Source: Chlorobiaceae bacterium (lineage in GTDB: Bacteria > Bacteroidota > Chlorobiia > Chlorobiales > Chlorobiaceae). From it: a DNA stretch of 57,130 nt. Position 1 is the stretch's first letter, and every line of letters starts with the position of its first letter. The notes under the pieces are model-generated. The model was not told the origin of the DNA and made no database searches. It saw only the letters and a list, made by a program, of their open reading frames with translations. Below are positions 25,247 to 34,901 of this stretch, piece after piece. Both the position numbers and the translations under genes were made by a program. The stretch lies in the NCBI GenBank assembly GCA_012972835.1, contig JABDHK010000035.1, forward strand, positions 1 through 57,130, given 5' to 3'.

Positions 25247-26638
25247 TTATGGTAAGGGAATGCTGCCGGTCGCGAACTCAAGAACACTCTTTTGAAGCGC
25301 AAGATTATAGGTAGCCTGGGAAAGATTAGAGCGGGCATTAAAGAGAGCGGCTCTTGCAGAGCTGAGTTCAACAAAGCCGGTAGCCCCGAGCTCATATTTT
25401 CTCTTTATGTCTGTAAATGCTGATTGTGAAGCCGTAAGGCTCACTTTGGATTTTTCGATCTGCGTTAATGCTGACGTATAGTCATTAACCGCCAGTTGAA
25501 GATCGATGGCAATATTATTTTTCAGATCCTCATAATCAAGCTTTTGGTTGAGATGGTTGATTTTAGCTGATTCAACATTGTAGCGGGTTTGAAATCCATC
25601 GAAGATTGTCCAGCTGAGATTCATTCCAACTGAGTATCCCATAGAGTTTCGGAGCTGATCTGAAAGTGCTGGATAGGAGTATTCAGTGGTATATCCTCCA
25701 TAGGTTTCGCGCAGGAACTGTGTTCCACCAGTGCTGGCATTGACGGTAAGGTCAAGGCGGGGATACCACGGTGCCCGCGATTGCGTGATCTGCCACTTTG
25801 CAGCCTTGGTTTCAAATCCCTTGCTTTTCAGATCGCCGCGCAGTTCTAATGCAGAGGTGAGCAGAGAGTCCACATCGGGTTTCGAAGAGAGTGCGACATT
25901 CAGTTCATTCGGAGCTGGCTGGAGGGTAATCCTGGTCAGAGGATCAATCTGCAGGCGGCGAAGCAATTCAAGCATGCTGCGCCGCATACGGGTTTCAGCC
26001 TGAATAACTGCGAGGCCGCTTTCTGCCGCCGCCGCCTGTTGCTGGTAGCGATCAGTCATGGACTTCAGGCCGATTTGAAATTGGCGGTCAGTAAGAGTCA
26101 GCTGATCTTTGACAGAAAGAAGATTTTCCTGGGCAATTTCAAGGAGTTCACGGTTCAGCAGTACCTGGTAGTAGTATTGGGTAACATCGTAGACGATGGT
26201 CTGCAGCGCCCTTGAAAGGGTGTAGTCTGCTGCACGTTCTTTATTGAGTGCTGATTGCAGTGATGCGTAATCACCAAAACCGTTAAAAAGATTGAGGGAT
26301 GTAGTGATGTTGAGATTAACCGATCCATTCTCAGTTTTAACTTTGAAAGGTGGAATGGAAGGGTCGTATTGTATATAGGAGTTGCTGAGTGAATAGGGTA
26401 TAAAGGAAGTGGAAAAGGAAATTTTCGGAAGGAAATTGCTATAACTTCTCAAAACATCGGCACCCTGGAGCTTCAAGGTGTAGTTTGCTTTTTTTGCGGA
26501 AGTCGCGTTATTCAGCGCAATCTCTATGCAGTTGCCAAGAGAGAGCGTTTTTTCCTTCATTTCGGTACTCATACCGGATGCCGGCTGCGCAAGAAGAAGC
26601 GCAGTTATAAAGAGAGATAGAAAAAACCGTGATACCAA
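25247..26638 (-). CDS. TolC-family outer-membrane efflux protein
   Basis: The protein has 463 residues including a signal peptide (MVSRFFLSLFITALLLAQPA, cleavage near SG). Two OEP repeats of long helices and barrel strands follow, the typical TolC plan (for example LSLGNCIEIALNNA at the start and ATGFVELSSARAALFNARSN near the end). The only start that gives a complete signal peptide is TTG at 26638, because an in-frame stop lies 15 bases further upstream. It is first in the tolC-adaptor-ATPase-permease-permease operon. Confidence 0.9.
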   Translation of the reverse strand: MVSRFFLSLFITALLLAQPASGMSTEMKEKTLSLGNCIEIALNNATSAKKANYTLKLQGADVLRSYSNFLPKISFSTSFIPYSLSNSYIQYDPSIPPFKVKTENGSVNLNITTSLNLFNGFGDYASLQSALNKERAADYTLSRALQTIVYDVTQYYYQVLLNRELLEIAQENLLSVKDQLTLTDRQFQIGLKSMTDRYQQQAAAAESGLAVIQAETRMRRSMLELLRRLQIDPLTRITLQPAPNELNVALSSKPDVDSLLTSALELRGDLKSKGFETKAAKWQITQSRAPWYPRLDLTVNASTGGTQFLRETYGGYTTEYSYPALSDQLRNSMGYSVGMNLSWTIFDGFQTRYNVESAKINHLNQKLDYEDLKNNIAIDLQLAVNDYTSALTQIEKSKVSLTASQSAFTDIKRKYELGATGFVELSSARAALFNARSNLSQATYNLALQKSVLEFATGSIPLP

Positions 26639-26758
26639 AATACTGTTAACCGTTTATAATTTCCCTTGCCCACTTTTCACCTTACTGTAACGACTTCTAT
26701 ACGTTAAGGCTGGTTAAATAGTTTCATTCATTGAGCGGTCTGCTTCAGTTGTTTTTTC

Positions 26759-27379
26759 TTACAGACGGTTGAGGAGCGAATCGATCTCCTCCTTGTACTG
26801 TTCAGCGTTGTGTGGTTTCAGCTGTATAAGAACGGTATAGATCTTTATCGCCTTTTTGTAAGCGCCTTGAGCTGTAAAAAGGTTCGCAAGGCTTTCAGTT
26901 GGAACAGCTATGGCGGTATCATCCGAGAAAGGCTGTTTTTGTTCAAGTATTGAGGTTGGGTCGGAGTTTTCGGTTGTCTCGGCCGGACAAAATTTCATGA
27001 GTGCCGCTGTGAGCCTTTCAAGTTCATCGGAGATGGGGTCGAACCGGGAAGCTGCACAACTCTGCTCCTCTCCATCTCCTGAAGCTTGAAGCTCCATGAG
27101 CTCTTTCCATGCCACCTGGTTAGCCGGGGCAATGGAGCAGCATTTTCGTAAATACTCTCTGGCAAGAGAGTGGTTTTTAAGACCGCGGACAGCTTTGGCA
27201 AACAGCAGGTTAAAAAGATATGAGTCGGACAGGTTTTCGGAAAATGGGATGAGTTTGTCAAGAGCCGACTGGAATTTTCCTCTCGTCAGGTCAAGCGAAA
27301 CCTCCGCAAAAAAAAGGTGCGGCCTGCTGATCATGGCACGATCCTCTGCTTTTCCGTTATCAAAGTGATTATAGCTCAT
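26759..27379 (-). CDS. TPR-like helical repeat protein
   Basis: The protein has 206 residues. It contains helix pairs resembling tetratricopeptide repeats: [20 protein letters not shown] with [19 protein letters not shown], and near the C-terminus [20 protein letters not shown] followed by LIQLKPHN. An acidic, low-complexity linker separates them. There is no signal peptide. Its start overlaps the stop of the D-Ala-D-Ala ligase gene by four bases, so it is translationally coupled to it; a link to the cell wall or to the following efflux operon is possible but not shown. Confidence 0.75.
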   Translation of the reverse strand: MSYNHFDNGKAEDRAMISRPHLFFAEVSLDLTRGKFQSALDKLIPFSENLSDSYLFNLLFAKAVRGLKNHSLAREYLRKCCSIAPANQVAWKELMELQASGDGEEQSCAASRFDPISDELERLTAALMKFCPAETTENSDPTSILEQKQPFSDDTAIAVPTESLANLFTAQGAYKKAIKIYTVLIQLKPHNAEQYKEEIDSLLNRL

Positions 27380-28482
27380 GATCTTTGATCAGCAGAGATG
27401 CATGTTTCGTTCTTTTCAAGTGCGAGCTGGATCAGGCACTCTGCAAGTTCCGGGAAACTTGTACCAGAGGCATCCATGAGTCTCGGAAACATACTGATAT
27501 CGGTAAAGCCTGGAATGGTATTGATTTCGTTGAAAACGACCATCTCACTCTGTTCGTCAACAAAAAAATCAATTCTCGACATGCCTCTGCATCCCAGGGC
27601 CTTGTATACTTTGAGTGCAGCAGCTTGTACCTTTTTTTGAAGATACTCCGGTATGCGGGCAGGAATAAAGAGTTTTGCGGTATTGTGAATGTATTTATCC
27701 TCATAGTCATAAAAATCGCCACCAGGTTCGATCTCTCCGCATACTGAAACCTGCGGACTCTCGTTGCCAAGTATGGCAATCTCTATCTCTCTTCCTGTTA
27801 TTGCTTTTTCGACAAGCACTTTCGAGTCCAGCAAACAGGCACTGTCAAGGGCTGGATGAAGTTGTTCGGCACAATGTACTTTTGATATTCCAACCGAGGA
27901 ACCGAGATTTGCCGGTTTGATAAAATATGGGAATTCGAACTGTTTTTTGATCTTTTCAAACACCATTTCAGGGTCAGCATGATAATCGCTGCTCAAAAGT
28001 GTTATCGATGGGGCCACCACAAGACCTGCGTCGGCTGCGCACAGTTTGGTGAGTGCTTTGTCCATGGTGAGTGCTGAAGCAAGAACTCCGCAGCCAGTGT
28101 AGGGAATGCCGCAGGTGTCAAGAAAACCCTGGACGCGGCCATCTTCGCCGTAGGTGCCGTGAAGTGCGAGAAAAGCCACATCGATGCCTGCTGCCTTGAA
28201 ATCCAGGTCAAAAGGCTTCTGAGCACTTTCGTCGACCATCTTCCTGAGTGTTGCTGTTACCGCTTCAGGCGAAGAACTTCTCAAGAGAGCCGACAGATCA
28301 AGCTCAAGAATTTCTTGTGCAATACCTCGAGAGAGCCAGCGGCCTTCATGGGTTATATAGAGCGGAATAATTCTGTAGCGGTCAGTGCTGATATTTGCTG
28401 CTATTGAGCTTGCAGAGATAATCGATATTTCATGTTCAGCTGATCTGCCTCCAAAAATGAGAGCAACGGTGATAAGTGGCAT
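27376..28482 (-). CDS. ddl: D-alanine--D-alanine ligase
   Basis: Cytoplasmic ATP-grasp enzyme that makes the D-Ala-D-Ala dipeptide for peptidoglycan. The N-terminal motif is [20 protein letters not shown], followed by [15 protein letters not shown], the ATP-grasp segment [16 protein letters not shown] and the metal/active-site region [12 protein letters not shown] with [11 protein letters not shown] near the C-terminus. Length of 368 residues is normal. ATG at 28482 fits the family; a GTG at 28497 would add five residues. It is 39 bases after the CoA-binding protein gene and overlaps the TPR gene. Confidence 0.95.
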   Translation of the reverse strand: MPLITVALIFGGRSAEHEISIISASSIAANISTDRYRIIPLYITHEGRWLSRGIAQEILELDLSALLRSSSPEAVTATLRKMVDESAQKPFDLDFKAAGIDVAFLALHGTYGEDGRVQGFLDTCGIPYTGCGVLASALTMDKALTKLCAADAGLVVAPSITLLSSDYHADPEMVFEKIKKQFEFPYFIKPANLGSSVGISKVHCAEQLHPALDSACLLDSKVLVEKAITGREIEIAILGNESPQVSVCGEIEPGGDFYDYEDKYIHNTAKLFIPARIPEYLQKKVQAAALKVYKALGCRGMSRIDFFVDEQSEMVVFNEINTIPGFTDISMFPRLMDASGTSFPELAECLIQLALEKNETCISADQRS

Positions 28483-28521
28483 GCGTGCTTTGGTCACGGT
28501 TAAAGTTGGTTTATTCAGATT

Positions 28522-28935
28522 TTAATGTAAAAGGTGCTGATGATCGACAGCAATACAGCGGTTTTCCACTACCAGAAGCCCGGCGTTTCTGGCTTTTTTC
28601 GCAGCATCTTCATTGGTGATACCACTCTGCATCCAGATCACTTTTGCTCCGATCGCGATGGCTTCGTCCACAACCGGTGGAACATCAGCAGATTTGCGGA
28701 AAATGTTGACAATTTCAATGCTATTGCTCAGCTCTGGTGGTATTGATGAGAGCGACGGGTAGCAGGGGAGTCCCAGTACCTCTTTAATGCCTGGGTTGAC
28801 CGGATATATGGTGAATCCCTGATCTAAAAGATAACGAGCCACTATGTTGCTTGGACGATCAGGTCTGGCCGATAATCCGACAACCGCAATATTGCGGAAT
28901 GAAGCAAGGATATTTGTTATGGTTGCTCTCTCCAT
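28522..28935 (-). CDS. CoA-binding domain protein (YccU type)
   Basis: A 137-residue single-domain Rossmann-type protein of the CoA_binding_2 family: NIAVVGLSARPDRPSNIVAR, then GFTIYPVNPGIKEVLGLPCY and VIWMQSGITNEDAAKKAR. Members bind CoA in vitro; their cell role is unclear. ATG at 28935 starts the family domain; the frame upstream of it is hydrophobic, AT-rich and unlikely to be translated. Encoded in front of ddl on the same strand. Confidence 0.85.
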   Translation of the reverse strand: MERATITNILASFRNIAVVGLSARPDRPSNIVARYLLDQGFTIYPVNPGIKEVLGLPCYPSLSSIPPELSNSIEIVNIFRKSADVPPVVDEAIAIGAKVIWMQSGITNEDAAKKARNAGLLVVENRCIAVDHQHLLH

Positions 28936-29134
28936 GAAGATGGTGCTGTGGTTATCAATGTTTATTTTTTTGGCAAAATACCCGTATAGCAGCACACAAA
29001 CAATGTAACAGACAAAAATAATCACAAAATACATTTCAGCATTAGAATGAAGCTCATTTTGTTGCGATATCCTTTTCAGCTATCTTAACTTTTTTTCTTG
29101 TTTCGTTTTCATGTATTTGTAAGGATTTGCGTTT

Positions 29135-29938
29135 GTGAATACCCTTTTTTCCAAGGTTTATTGTGTGGATACCGGTCTGCATACCGGTGAAGAAAACATG
29201 GAGTTTGATCGGCAGCTGATGGCTGCATTTCTTGATGGTCGATTTCAGCAGCGCTATGGCATGGAGAGTTGTCTCTGGCGCTTCTACGCATGGAAGCCTT
29301 ATGCGGTTACTTTAGGATACAATCAGGACTCTTCAAATATCGATACCGTAAAGTGCATGCAGGCTGGTGTCGATGTTGTCAGAAGACCGACAGGCGGAAG
29401 AGCGGTTTTTCATGCTGATGAATTTACCTACAGCTTTTTTTCAGACTCTTCGTTACAGAATTCGGTGATCTACAGGATGGTGCATGAGGTTATCCAGCGT
29501 GCTCTTGAAAGTCTGGGCATTCATGCAGAGTTCTGCCGATCCACCCTTCAGAGGCAGCAGGGAGAGCTAACGGCAGGATCGGTCAGCTGTTTTACGGCAT
29601 CAGCCAGGTATGAATTGCAGGTAGAAGGGCGGAAACTGGTTGGATCGGCCCAGCGCAAGACACGCAATGTCCTTTTGCAGCACGGTTCGCTTCCGCTTTC
29701 CGGGCGCCACAGGGAGCTGGTTCGGTTTATAACTTTTTCTGATGTTGCTGCTACCGATGAAATCAGGAATGAAATGGAACGAAAGACCATATCTCTTGAA
29801 GAGATTCTCGGCTACATTCCACAATACGATCATTTGACGGAGCTGATGCGGGACGCTCTCGGGCAGCTGCACGGCATTGAGGTCGAAGTGCTTCATTCTG
29901 ATGAGTTATCGGTTATACTTGAGTGTCAAAAACAATAA
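29135..29938 (+). CDS. Lipoate--protein ligase / lipoyltransferase family protein
   Basis: The protein has 267 residues of the BPL/LplA fold. The ligand-binding motif is VVRRPTGGRAVFHADEFTYS and the catalytic lysine motif is GRKLVGSAQRKTR, followed by LQHGSLPL. It would attach lipoate or octanoate to 2-oxoacid dehydrogenase or glycine-cleavage proteins; whether it uses free lipoate (LplA) or octanoyl-ACP (LipM-like) cannot be settled by eye. GTG start at 29135 with AAGGA 11 bases before it. It is followed 22 bases later by panB. Confidence 0.85.
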   Translation: MNTLFSKVYCVDTGLHTGEENMEFDRQLMAAFLDGRFQQRYGMESCLWRFYAWKPYAVTLGYNQDSSNIDTVKCMQAGVDVVRRPTGGRAVFHADEFTYSFFSDSSLQNSVIYRMVHEVIQRALESLGIHAEFCRSTLQRQQGELTAGSVSCFTASARYELQVEGRKLVGSAQRKTRNVLLQHGSLPLSGRHRELVRFITFSDVAATDEIRNEMERKTISLEEILGYIPQYDHLTELMRDALGQLHGIEVEVLHSDELSVILECQKQ

Positions 29939-29960
29939 AATTTTATAAGTGTTAAGCACT

Positions 29961-30794
29961 ATGAACAGAAGCGCTCAGCAGAAATCTGCTCATGTTACAA
30001 CAAGAAGACTGCTTGACATGAAGCAGGTCGGTGAAAAAATATCAGTATTGACTGCATACGACTACACAATGGCCAGGATTCTCGATCGCGCTGGAGTTGA
30101 TGTCATTCTTGTCGGTGATTCAGCAAGCAATGTGTTTGCTGGTCACAGTACGACGCTGCCAATCACGATCGATGAGATGATCTATCACGCAAAAGCCGTT
30201 GTCAGGGGGGTACAGGAGGAGAGCAACAGGGCGATGGTGGTCACCGACATGCCTTTTATGAGTTATCAGCTTTCCAGTGAGGAGGCGCTGCGCAATGCCG
30301 GAAAGATTATGAAAGAGCATGAGTGTGATGCCGTAAAGCTCGAAGGGGGCAGGGTTATTGCCGAAACCGTCAAAAGAATTACCGATGTCGGCATTCCAGT
30401 CATGGGTCATCTCGGCCTTATGCCGCAATCGATTTATAAATATGGGAGTTACAAGGTAAGAGCCCAGGAAGGAATGGAGGCCGAACAGCTCCTCGCAGAT
30501 GCGAGAATTCTCGAAGAGTCTGGTGCGTTTGCCGTTGTGCTCGAAAAAATTCCATCTGCATTGGCTGCTGAAGTCACCAGTTCACTCACCATACCTACTA
30601 TCGGTATCGGAGCAGGCATTGACTGTGATGGGCAGGTACTTGTCATTAACGATATCCTTGGATTAAACCGTGAGTTTCATCCTCGTTTTGTCCGCCAGTA
30701 TGCCGATTTAAACACGGTTATAGAAAATGCTGTCCGCCAGTATGTTCATGATGTCAGGGAGAAGGATTTTCCCTCAGCCGACGAAAGTTACTGA
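29961..30794 (+). CDS. panB: 3-methyl-2-oxobutanoate hydroxymethyltransferase
   Basis: First committed step of pantothenate (CoA) synthesis: transfers a hydroxymethyl group from methylene-tetrahydrofolate to 2-oxoisovalerate, giving ketopantoate. The 277 residues show the family blocks [55 protein letters not shown] and [23 protein letters not shown] at 29961 was chosen; a GTG at 29949 would add four residues. Other pan genes are not in the window. Confidence 0.95.
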   Translation: MNRSAQQKSAHVTTRRLLDMKQVGEKISVLTAYDYTMARILDRAGVDVILVGDSASNVFAGHSTTLPITIDEMIYHAKAVVRGVQEESNRAMVVTDMPFMSYQLSSEEALRNAGKIMKEHECDAVKLEGGRVIAETVKRITDVGIPVMGHLGLMPQSIYKYGSYKVRAQEGMEAEQLLADARILEESGAFAVVLEKIPSALAAEVTSSLTIPTIGIGAGIDCDGQVLVINDILGLNREFHPRFVRQYADLNTVIENAVRQYVHDVREKDFPSADESY

Positions 30795-30919
30795 GGCGTC
30801 TTCTCTTTTCTGTTTAATAACTTGCTGAAAAGATTGTATTTTTCAATCGAAACACTCCCTAATGGCACTTTTGTGTCTTTTGGGGATAACCTTATTCTGA
30901 TGATGGATATTTATAATAT

Positions 30920-31720
30920 ATGGATGATGCTGGCAAAAAACGGTTTCAAAAACGCTATCCTCCTTTTCTGAAAAACAGTTCACAGGATCGCCCCCCCCTG
31001 TTTTCATTTGTATCGCGCTCATTTGTTCCGTCTGTATTTACAGTCATGAACATGGTTTCCGGATATATCGCAATTGTTATGGCGGGAGAGGGTAGTTTCG
31101 TGGCAGCGTGCTGGTTTATTATACTTGCAGCTTTTTTTGACACACTGGATGGCTTTGTGGCCAGAATTACAAACGGTATTTCAGATTTTGGTTTTGAGCT
31201 CGACTCTCTCTCCGATCTTGTCTCTTTCGGAGCTGCGCCGGCATATCTTGTCTACAAGTTCGGTCTTGAAGGGTTACCCGGGATTACCGGCATCTTTGTA
31301 AGCTCCCTGCTTATGATCGGCAGCGGCCTGAGGCTTGCGCGGTTTAATATCAGTATGATCGGTTATACCAAAGACTCCTTTTTCGGACTTCCGACTCCTG
31401 CCCAGGCGTTAACCATCGCCGGCTTTGTTCTATGGATGAGCGTTGATCCGGTATTTCCTGTTCACTCCATGCAGATTGTCCTTGCCCTGCTTTCAATCGC
31501 ACTTGCCATCCTTATGGTCAGCAAGGTCAATTATGATGCCCTTCCAAAACCAACAGCTGAATCATTCCGGCAGAAACCTCTGCAAATGGCGCTCTATATC
31601 GCCGCTATCTTCTGTGTTCTTCTCTTTCATGCAAAGGCTTTTTTTCTTGCCATGTTGTTGTATATTCTGCTCGGTATTGTAAGATCGTTCACGTTGCTGT
31701 GTCGCCAGTGGCAGCTTTGA
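30920..31720 (+). CDS. pssA: CDP-diacylglycerol--serine O-phosphatidyltransferase
   Basis: Integral membrane enzyme that makes phosphatidylserine, the precursor of phosphatidylethanolamine. The CDP-alcohol phosphotransferase motif D-x2-DG-x2-AR-x8-G-x3-D-x3-D is complete (DTLDGFVARITNGISDFG followed by FELDSLSD). There are about six to eight membrane spans and 266 residues, as usual for the Gram-negative/Bacillus-type class. The polar, basic N-terminus of about 30 residues is probably cytoplasmic. purS follows 24 bases downstream. Confidence 0.93.
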   Translation: MDDAGKKRFQKRYPPFLKNSSQDRPPLFSFVSRSFVPSVFTVMNMVSGYIAIVMAGEGSFVAACWFIILAAFFDTLDGFVARITNGISDFGFELDSLSDLVSFGAAPAYLVYKFGLEGLPGITGIFVSSLLMIGSGLRLARFNISMIGYTKDSFFGLPTPAQALTIAGFVLWMSVDPVFPVHSMQIVLALLSIALAILMVSKVNYDALPKPTAESFRQKPLQMALYIAAIFCVLLFHAKAFFLAMLLYILLGIVRSFTLLCRQWQL

Positions 31721-31744
31721 TTTTTTTCCCATTCAACTATAAGT

Positions 31745-32005
31745 ATGAAAATGCCCTATACTGCAAAAATAAAGGTTACCCTCCGCCGTTCCATCCTTGA
31801 CGTTCAAGGAAAAGCCGTAGAGCATGCATTGAAAAATCTTGGATATGGAACTGTAGAATCGGTCAGAATCGGCAAATATATCGAAGTGACAATCAATGAA
31901 GAGGAGCAGCTTCAAGCTGAACGCATCGCCAATGAGATCTCTCAGAAACTGTTATCGAATCCGGTCATGGAAAATTATTCCCTGGAGCTGGAGCTCGTTA
32001 AATAA
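31745..32005 (+). CDS. purS: Phosphoribosylformylglycinamidine synthase subunit PurS
   Basis: An 86-residue small subunit of the three-part FGAM synthase (PurS-PurQ-PurL) of purine synthesis. The pattern AKIKVTLRRSILDVQGKAVE, YGTVESVRIGKYIEV and the C-terminal NPVMENYSLEL is characteristic. It is followed by purQ after 13 bases. The large subunit PurL is not in view. Confidence 0.95.
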   Translation: MKMPYTAKIKVTLRRSILDVQGKAVEHALKNLGYGTVESVRIGKYIEVTINEEEQLQAERIANEISQKLLSNPVMENYSLELELVK

Positions 32006-32018
32006 ATAACATTCAACT

Positions 32019-32723
32019 ATGGCTGATGTACTTGTAGGTGTTGTAGTATTTCCTGGTTCAAACTGTGATCATGATACTGAATATGCTGTTGCTTCATTTG
32101 AAGGTGTCAAACCGGTTATGCTCTGGCATAATGAGCACGATCTGAAAGGAGCACAGGCAATCATTCTTCCTGGTGGCTTTTCCTATGGCGACTATCTGAG
32201 AGCTGGATCAATTGCACGCTTTTCACCTATTATGCAGGAGGTTATCGAGTTTGCACGCAAAGGCTTTCCTGTACTTGGCATCTGCAATGGATTTCAGGTA
32301 CTGCTTGAAAGCGGACTCCTTGAAGGTGCTCTATCCCGTAACAGGGATAAAAAGTTTCTCTGTACCCAGACATCCATCAAGCCTGTAAACTGCTCGACTA
32401 TTTTTACCTCCAGGTATAAGGAAGATGATGTGCTCACCATTCCCATCGCTCATGGTGAAGGTAACTACTTTGCTCCTGATGAAGTTATAGAGAGCCTTGA
32501 GGAGCACGACCAGATTGCTTTTAAATATACCGACTCTCTGGGCGAGGTAACCGAAGCAGCTAATCCGAACGGTTCACTGAAGAATATTGCCGGTATCATA
32601 AACCGACAGGGTAATGTACTTGGCCTGATGCCCCATCCCGAAAGAGCCAGCGAGAAGCTCCTTGGTTCCGTTGACGGAAGAGCACTCTTCGAATCTCTCT
32701 TCATGCATATCGCTGGAGTGTAA
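32019..32723 (+). CDS. purQ: Phosphoribosylformylglycinamidine synthase subunit PurQ (glutaminase)
   Basis: Class I glutamine amidotransferase of 234 residues that feeds ammonia to PurL. The start is [14 protein letters not shown]; the nucleophile cysteine lies in [17 protein letters not shown]; the catalytic His is in [11 protein letters not shown]. Ends 58 bases before the methyltransferase gene, where the accessory restriction-modification module begins. Confidence 0.96.
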   Translation: MADVLVGVVVFPGSNCDHDTEYAVASFEGVKPVMLWHNEHDLKGAQAIILPGGFSYGDYLRAGSIARFSPIMQEVIEFARKGFPVLGICNGFQVLLESGLLEGALSRNRDKKFLCTQTSIKPVNCSTIFTSRYKEDDVLTIPIAHGEGNYFAPDEVIESLEEHDQIAFKYTDSLGEVTEAANPNGSLKNIAGIINRQGNVLGLMPHPERASEKLLGSVDGRALFESLFMHIAGV

Positions 32724-32781
32724 TGGTTGCCACTTACACAGAATATCATCGATATTTGAACAGCTTTTGCCAATTAATGCA

Positions 32782-33663
32782 ATGGAAATCAGAACAGATT
32801 TATACTTAGGGGACTGTGAAAAAGTTCTGAATAAAATACTGGATAATTCGGTAGATTTGATTTTTACCTCTCCACCCTATGCAGACCAAAGGAAAAAAAC
32901 CTATGGTGGTACACATCCTGACGAATATGTTGCATGGTTTTTACCAATATCAGGAGAACTACTAAGGGTGCTGAAGCCAACAGGAACCTTTATACTGAAT
33001 ATCAAAGAGAAGGTACTTGATTGTGAACGGAGTACCTATGTGATGGAGCTCATTCTTGAGATGAGAAAGCAACAGGGATGGTTCTGGACTGAAGAATTTA
33101 TCTGGCACAAAAAAAACTGTTATCCTGGAAAATGGCCAAATCGGTTTCGTGACTCATGGGAACGCCTGCTTCAGTTCAATAAAAGCAAACAGTTTTACAT
33201 GAATCAGAACGCTGTAATGGTTCCAATGGGTGACTGGTCAAAGACCAGGCTCAAAAAACTGAGTGAAACCGACAAAATGCGTGACGAATCAAAAGTTGGC
33301 AGCGGATTCGGAAAAAATATTTCCAACTGGCTTGACAGGGAGATGGCCTATCCGACTAACGTGCTGCATTTGGCCACGGAGTGCAATAATAAAAACCATA
33401 GTGCCGCTTTTCCAGAAGGACTTCCCGAATGGTTTATCAAACTCTTCACGAAAGAAGGTGATACAGTGCTTGATCCGTTCATGGGATCTGGAACTACCAA
33501 TGCTGTTGCAAAAAGAATGAAGAGAAACTCCATTGGTATTGAAATTGTCCCAGAGTACTATACCATGGTCAAAAATGAACTGAGTCCGGTAGAATTGTAT
33601 CTGATGGAACAAAAAAATGGATATGATCCCACTTACCCTGAGCGACGTATCAAAGTACGTTGA
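32782..33663 (+). CDS. DNA methyltransferase of a type II restriction-modification system (beta class, probably N4-cytosine)
   Basis: Transfers methyl groups from SAM to an exocyclic amino group in its target DNA. The 293 residues carry catalytic motif IV as TSPPY (29-33) near the N-terminus and SAM-binding motif I as DPFMGSGTT (about 231-239) near the C-terminus, which is the beta-class order. SPPY is more usual for N4-cytosine and DPPY for N6-adenine enzymes. ATG at 32782 was chosen because the frame upstream overlaps purQ. Its end overlaps the start of the restriction gene by 47 bases. Target sequence unknown. Confidence 0.9.
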   Translation: MEIRTDLYLGDCEKVLNKILDNSVDLIFTSPPYADQRKKTYGGTHPDEYVAWFLPISGELLRVLKPTGTFILNIKEKVLDCERSTYVMELILEMRKQQGWFWTEEFIWHKKNCYPGKWPNRFRDSWERLLQFNKSKQFYMNQNAVMVPMGDWSKTRLKKLSETDKMRDESKVGSGFGKNISNWLDREMAYPTNVLHLATECNNKNHSAAFPEGLPEWFIKLFTKEGDTVLDPFMGSGTTNAVAKRMKRNSIGIEIVPEYYTMVKNELSPVELYLMEQKNGYDPTYPERRIKVR

Positions 33664-34392
33664 AAATAATATTGGCATCTTTCATGAGAAAAGAATTGCC
33701 AGCTTGGATGGGCTAAGCTTGTCTGATGTGCTGAAAAGAAAAAATCCTTACCTTTTTAAGGTAAAATATGTCCTGACTGCAGAAGAGATTGTACGGGGTT
33801 GGTTGACGCTCACATCTCCTCTAATGAAGAAACTATATTTGGTGACTGGTTAGAAGGTCTTGCAATATTTATAAATGAAAAAGTTTATTCAGGCAGGAAA
33901 TCAGGGATAAATGGTATCGATCTGGAATTTGATAAGGATGGAAAACGGTTTATCGTCAATATTAAGTCAGGTCCGCATTGGGGCAATTCCAGCCAAATTG
34001 CAAAAATGAAATCAGATTTCAAGACATCGGCTAAAACTCTGCGAACGAGCAATTCTGGAATTCAGGTAATCGCTGTCAATGGATGCTGTTATGGAAGAAA
34101 CAACAAGCCAGATCAAGGAGACTATTTCAAGTACTGCGGTCAAAGATTTTGGGAGTTTATTTCTGGTGATCCAGCCTTATATACTGAGCTAATTGAACCA
34201 TTAGGATATAAAGCAAAAGAAAAAAATGAAGAGTTTCAGCAATCCTATGCGCAGATAATTAACAAATTCACTAACGAATTCGGAAACCAGTATTTCGATA
34301 ATGATGGCGCAATCAACTGGAAAAAACTGGTTGAGTTCAATTCATCAACGGTTCCTCCAAGAGCAAAAAGATTGCCTTCGAAAAAAGCATAA
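33617..34392 (+). pseudogene. Type II restriction endonuclease, frameshifted (PmeII-like)
   Basis: Two adjacent frames together spell one nuclease of about 258 residues. The first (ATG 33617) runs IGIFHEKRIASLDGLSLSDV and KRKNPYLFKVKYVLTAEEIVRG and then goes astray; the second resumes at about 33799 with VDAHISSNEETIFGDWLEGL and continues to 34392. The join lies in CGGGGTT at 33794-33800: one missing G would restore frame. The second part holds a PD-(D/E)xK-like core (GIDLEF, then FIVNIKSGPHWGNSSQ) and the segment VNGCCYGRNNKPD. From memory this resembles the PmeII family of type II enzymes; that name needs a search. No canonical slippery heptamer is at the join, so loss of function or a sequence error is more likely than programmed shifting. 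Confidence 0.8.
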
Positions 34393-34901
34393 CCCTTTCA
34401 ATGCTGTATCGGTTTTCTTATCCCGAGAAAACACATAAATTGATAGTCCTTTTTTAGTGTACTAAACTGCTCCTATCCCGCTCTGCTTTGGCATCGGATT
34501 AAAGTCCTCGAAAGGTGCCCATGCGAAGGAGATTGCAATCCCGCATGGTGACAAATACTAACCCTCAGCTTGGGGATTTTGCTTTTTCTTCCGTATGATT
34601 TCGAACAGCTTAACCAAGTTACGAAAGAACAAATTAAAACGCTTCAGTTGATTTAGGAGAAGAGAAAAACGTAGTGTAAGAGCAGCTCACAATATGATGT
34701 TTTACGCATATACTCTATTTCAGTTAAAATTGACATGCAATAACTAACCTATCAGGAAAAAAATGACTTAAACCTCACCTGTACTCCTTTTCGGCTAATT
34801 TTTAACAGAGAGTCAAGTGAGGCTTATCGTTGAAGAATCTATTATTTCTTCGATATATCCCAACCAACTTGTAATGCAAGCCATGGTTTGTTGTTGTATT
34901 G
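34393..34901. other. Gene-free stretch after the restriction-modification module
   Basis: About 510 bases with no reading frame that looks coding on either strand and no clear terminator or known RNA. A weak 4-bp CCCT / GGGG hairpin with a T-rich tail near 34563-34592 is too poor to call. It is probably debris at the edge of the accessory islet. Confidence 0.4.

Noticed and set aside
33794-33805. Programmed -1 frameshift in the restriction gene
   Set aside because: The join has no X_XXY_YYZ slippery heptamer in the zero frame and no stimulatory structure could be seen; a lost base in the G run explains it more simply.
34563-34592. Terminator after the restriction module
   Set aside because: The only stem is four base pairs with a T-rich tail, too weak to support.
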